NCBI GenBank assembly: GCA_002506595.1
Contig: DAXV01000006.1
Span: 1-5,379 of the forward strand
Length of the DNA stretch: 5,379 nt
Origin: Acidilobaceae archaeon UBA158
GTDB lineage: Archaea; Thermoproteota; Thermoprotei_A; Sulfolobales; Acidilobaceae
Direction: 5' to 3'
Shown here: piece after piece, positions 5,095-5,379 of the stretch
Position numbering within the stretch: position 1 is the stretch's first letter
Layout of the letters: each line of letters opens with the position of its first letter
Notes under the pieces: model-generated
What the model was told of the DNA's origin: nothing
What the model saw: the letters and a program-made list of their open reading frames with translations, nothing else
Database searches by the model: none
Made by a program: the position numbers and the translations under genes

Positions 5095-5379
5095 GTGGCT
5101 GTTTTACCACATAGCAAAAAAAGAACAGCATCATCATTATTGAGTGGTATTATTGTATTAATTATTATGTTTTGACTATAATATCATCTCTACCACTTTT
5201 ATTCAATATAATTATTGCAATAATTATTGCAATCTTATTTATTATCTCATTAATTTTATCAGAGACGTGCAATAAAATAAATGAATATCAAAAAATAAAA
5301 TCATTAAGATTTATTTATAAAAAGAAGTCTGTTTTACCTGAAAAGAATGTTTATTCTTTAGTTATTGGTAATGAAGAAT
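5095..5379 (+). pseudogene. Membrane-protein N-terminus in two frames, probable frameshift, runs off the window
   Basis: From GTG 5095 one frame encodes 26 residues beginning VAVLPHSKKRTASSLLSG, basic then hydrophobic, and stops at TGA 5173-5175. The -1 frame is open from 5115 to the window edge (88 codons). From TTG 5172 it continues with a long hydrophobic stretch rich in Ile and Leu, then a basic segment (KINEYQKIKSLRFIYKKK) and SVLPEKNVYSLVIGNEE. Joined by a one-base slip at TTTT (5170-5173), the two pieces make a plausible N-terminus: a short cytoplasmic basic head, two adjacent membrane segments, then a soluble domain. That layout and the L-P-x-x-x-V-Y-x-x-V-x-G-x-E pattern recall the start of DUF58 (MoxR-associated) proteins, a weak resemblance. 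It may be a genuine pseudogene, a sequencing indel, or an intact gene that simply starts at TTG 5172. Confidence 0.4.
5208..5231 (+). repeat. 12-bp tandem duplication forming a perfect palindrome
   Basis: ATAATTATTGCA occurs twice in direct succession. Because each unit has a palindromic core, the junction makes a perfect 20-bp palindrome at 5214-5233 (ATTGCAATAATTATTGCAAT). In the open frame it encodes a repeated Ile-Ile-Ala-type hydrophobic segment, so it most likely arose as an in-frame duplication within a membrane helix. Confidence 0.6.

Noticed and set aside
5167..5175. Programmed -1 frameshift at ATGTTTTGA
   Set aside because: There is no canonical X XXY YYZ slippery heptamer and no clear downstream pseudoknot. 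An indel, decay or separate starts are simpler.
1..5379. CRISPR arrays, insertion sequences, integrase genes or defence systems
   Set aside because: No regularly spaced repeats, terminal inverted repeats, transposase motifs or defence-protein motifs were seen on either strand.

Overview
The window looks like chromosomal DNA from an AT-rich archaeon, most likely a thermophilic or acidophilic member of the Thermoproteota (Sulfolobales or Acidilobales/Caldisphaera type). Four things point that way. Codon use is dominated by AGA/AGG arginine and ATA isoleucine. Three of the four clear genes have a GGTG Shine-Dalgarno core that fits an archaeal 16S 3' end. The intergenic DNA carries TATA-like boxes rather than sigma-70 promoters. 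One gene is the archaeal-type fusion of 3-hydroxyacyl-CoA dehydrogenase (N-terminal) and enoyl-CoA hydratase (C-terminal). The exact genus is inference.

Layout: two genes read leftward, a class I SAM-dependent methyltransferase (13-648) and, upstream of it, an FabG-like short-chain dehydrogenase (683-1468). Just upstream of the dehydrogenase start is a compact 64-nt element, 52% G+C in very AT-rich surroundings (1479-1542, minus strand). Its terminal GGGG/CCCC stem, C/D-like boxes and 10- to 12-nt guide-sized spacers suggest a box C/D guide RNA. About 200 bp of AT-rich divergent promoter DNA follows, carrying a 15-bp direct repeat near both putative core promoters. Two genes then read rightward as a tight operon: the bifunctional dehydrogenase/hydratase (1759-3765) and an acetyl-CoA C-acetyltransferase (3771-4958). 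An 18-bp palindrome plus T-tract overlaps the end of the thiolase. The last 420 bp hold a TATA box, a small ORF and a membrane-protein reading frame that appears frameshifted and runs off the window.

The rightward operon forms one chemical module. The fusion hydrates crotonyl-CoA (or another enoyl-CoA) and oxidises the 3-hydroxyacyl-CoA, and the thiolase cleaves the 3-oxoacyl-CoA with CoA to acetyl-CoA. This is the last part of the archaeal 4-hydroxybutyrate carbon-fixation cycles and also the core of beta-oxidation; the window alone cannot say which. The divergent dehydrogenase has the motif set of NADPH-type FabG/PhaB enzymes and could act on the same acyl-CoA pool.

The most interesting items are the candidate guide RNA, which would overlap an N-terminal extension wrongly added to the dehydrogenase, the repeat shared by the divergent promoters, and the broken membrane gene at the right edge.
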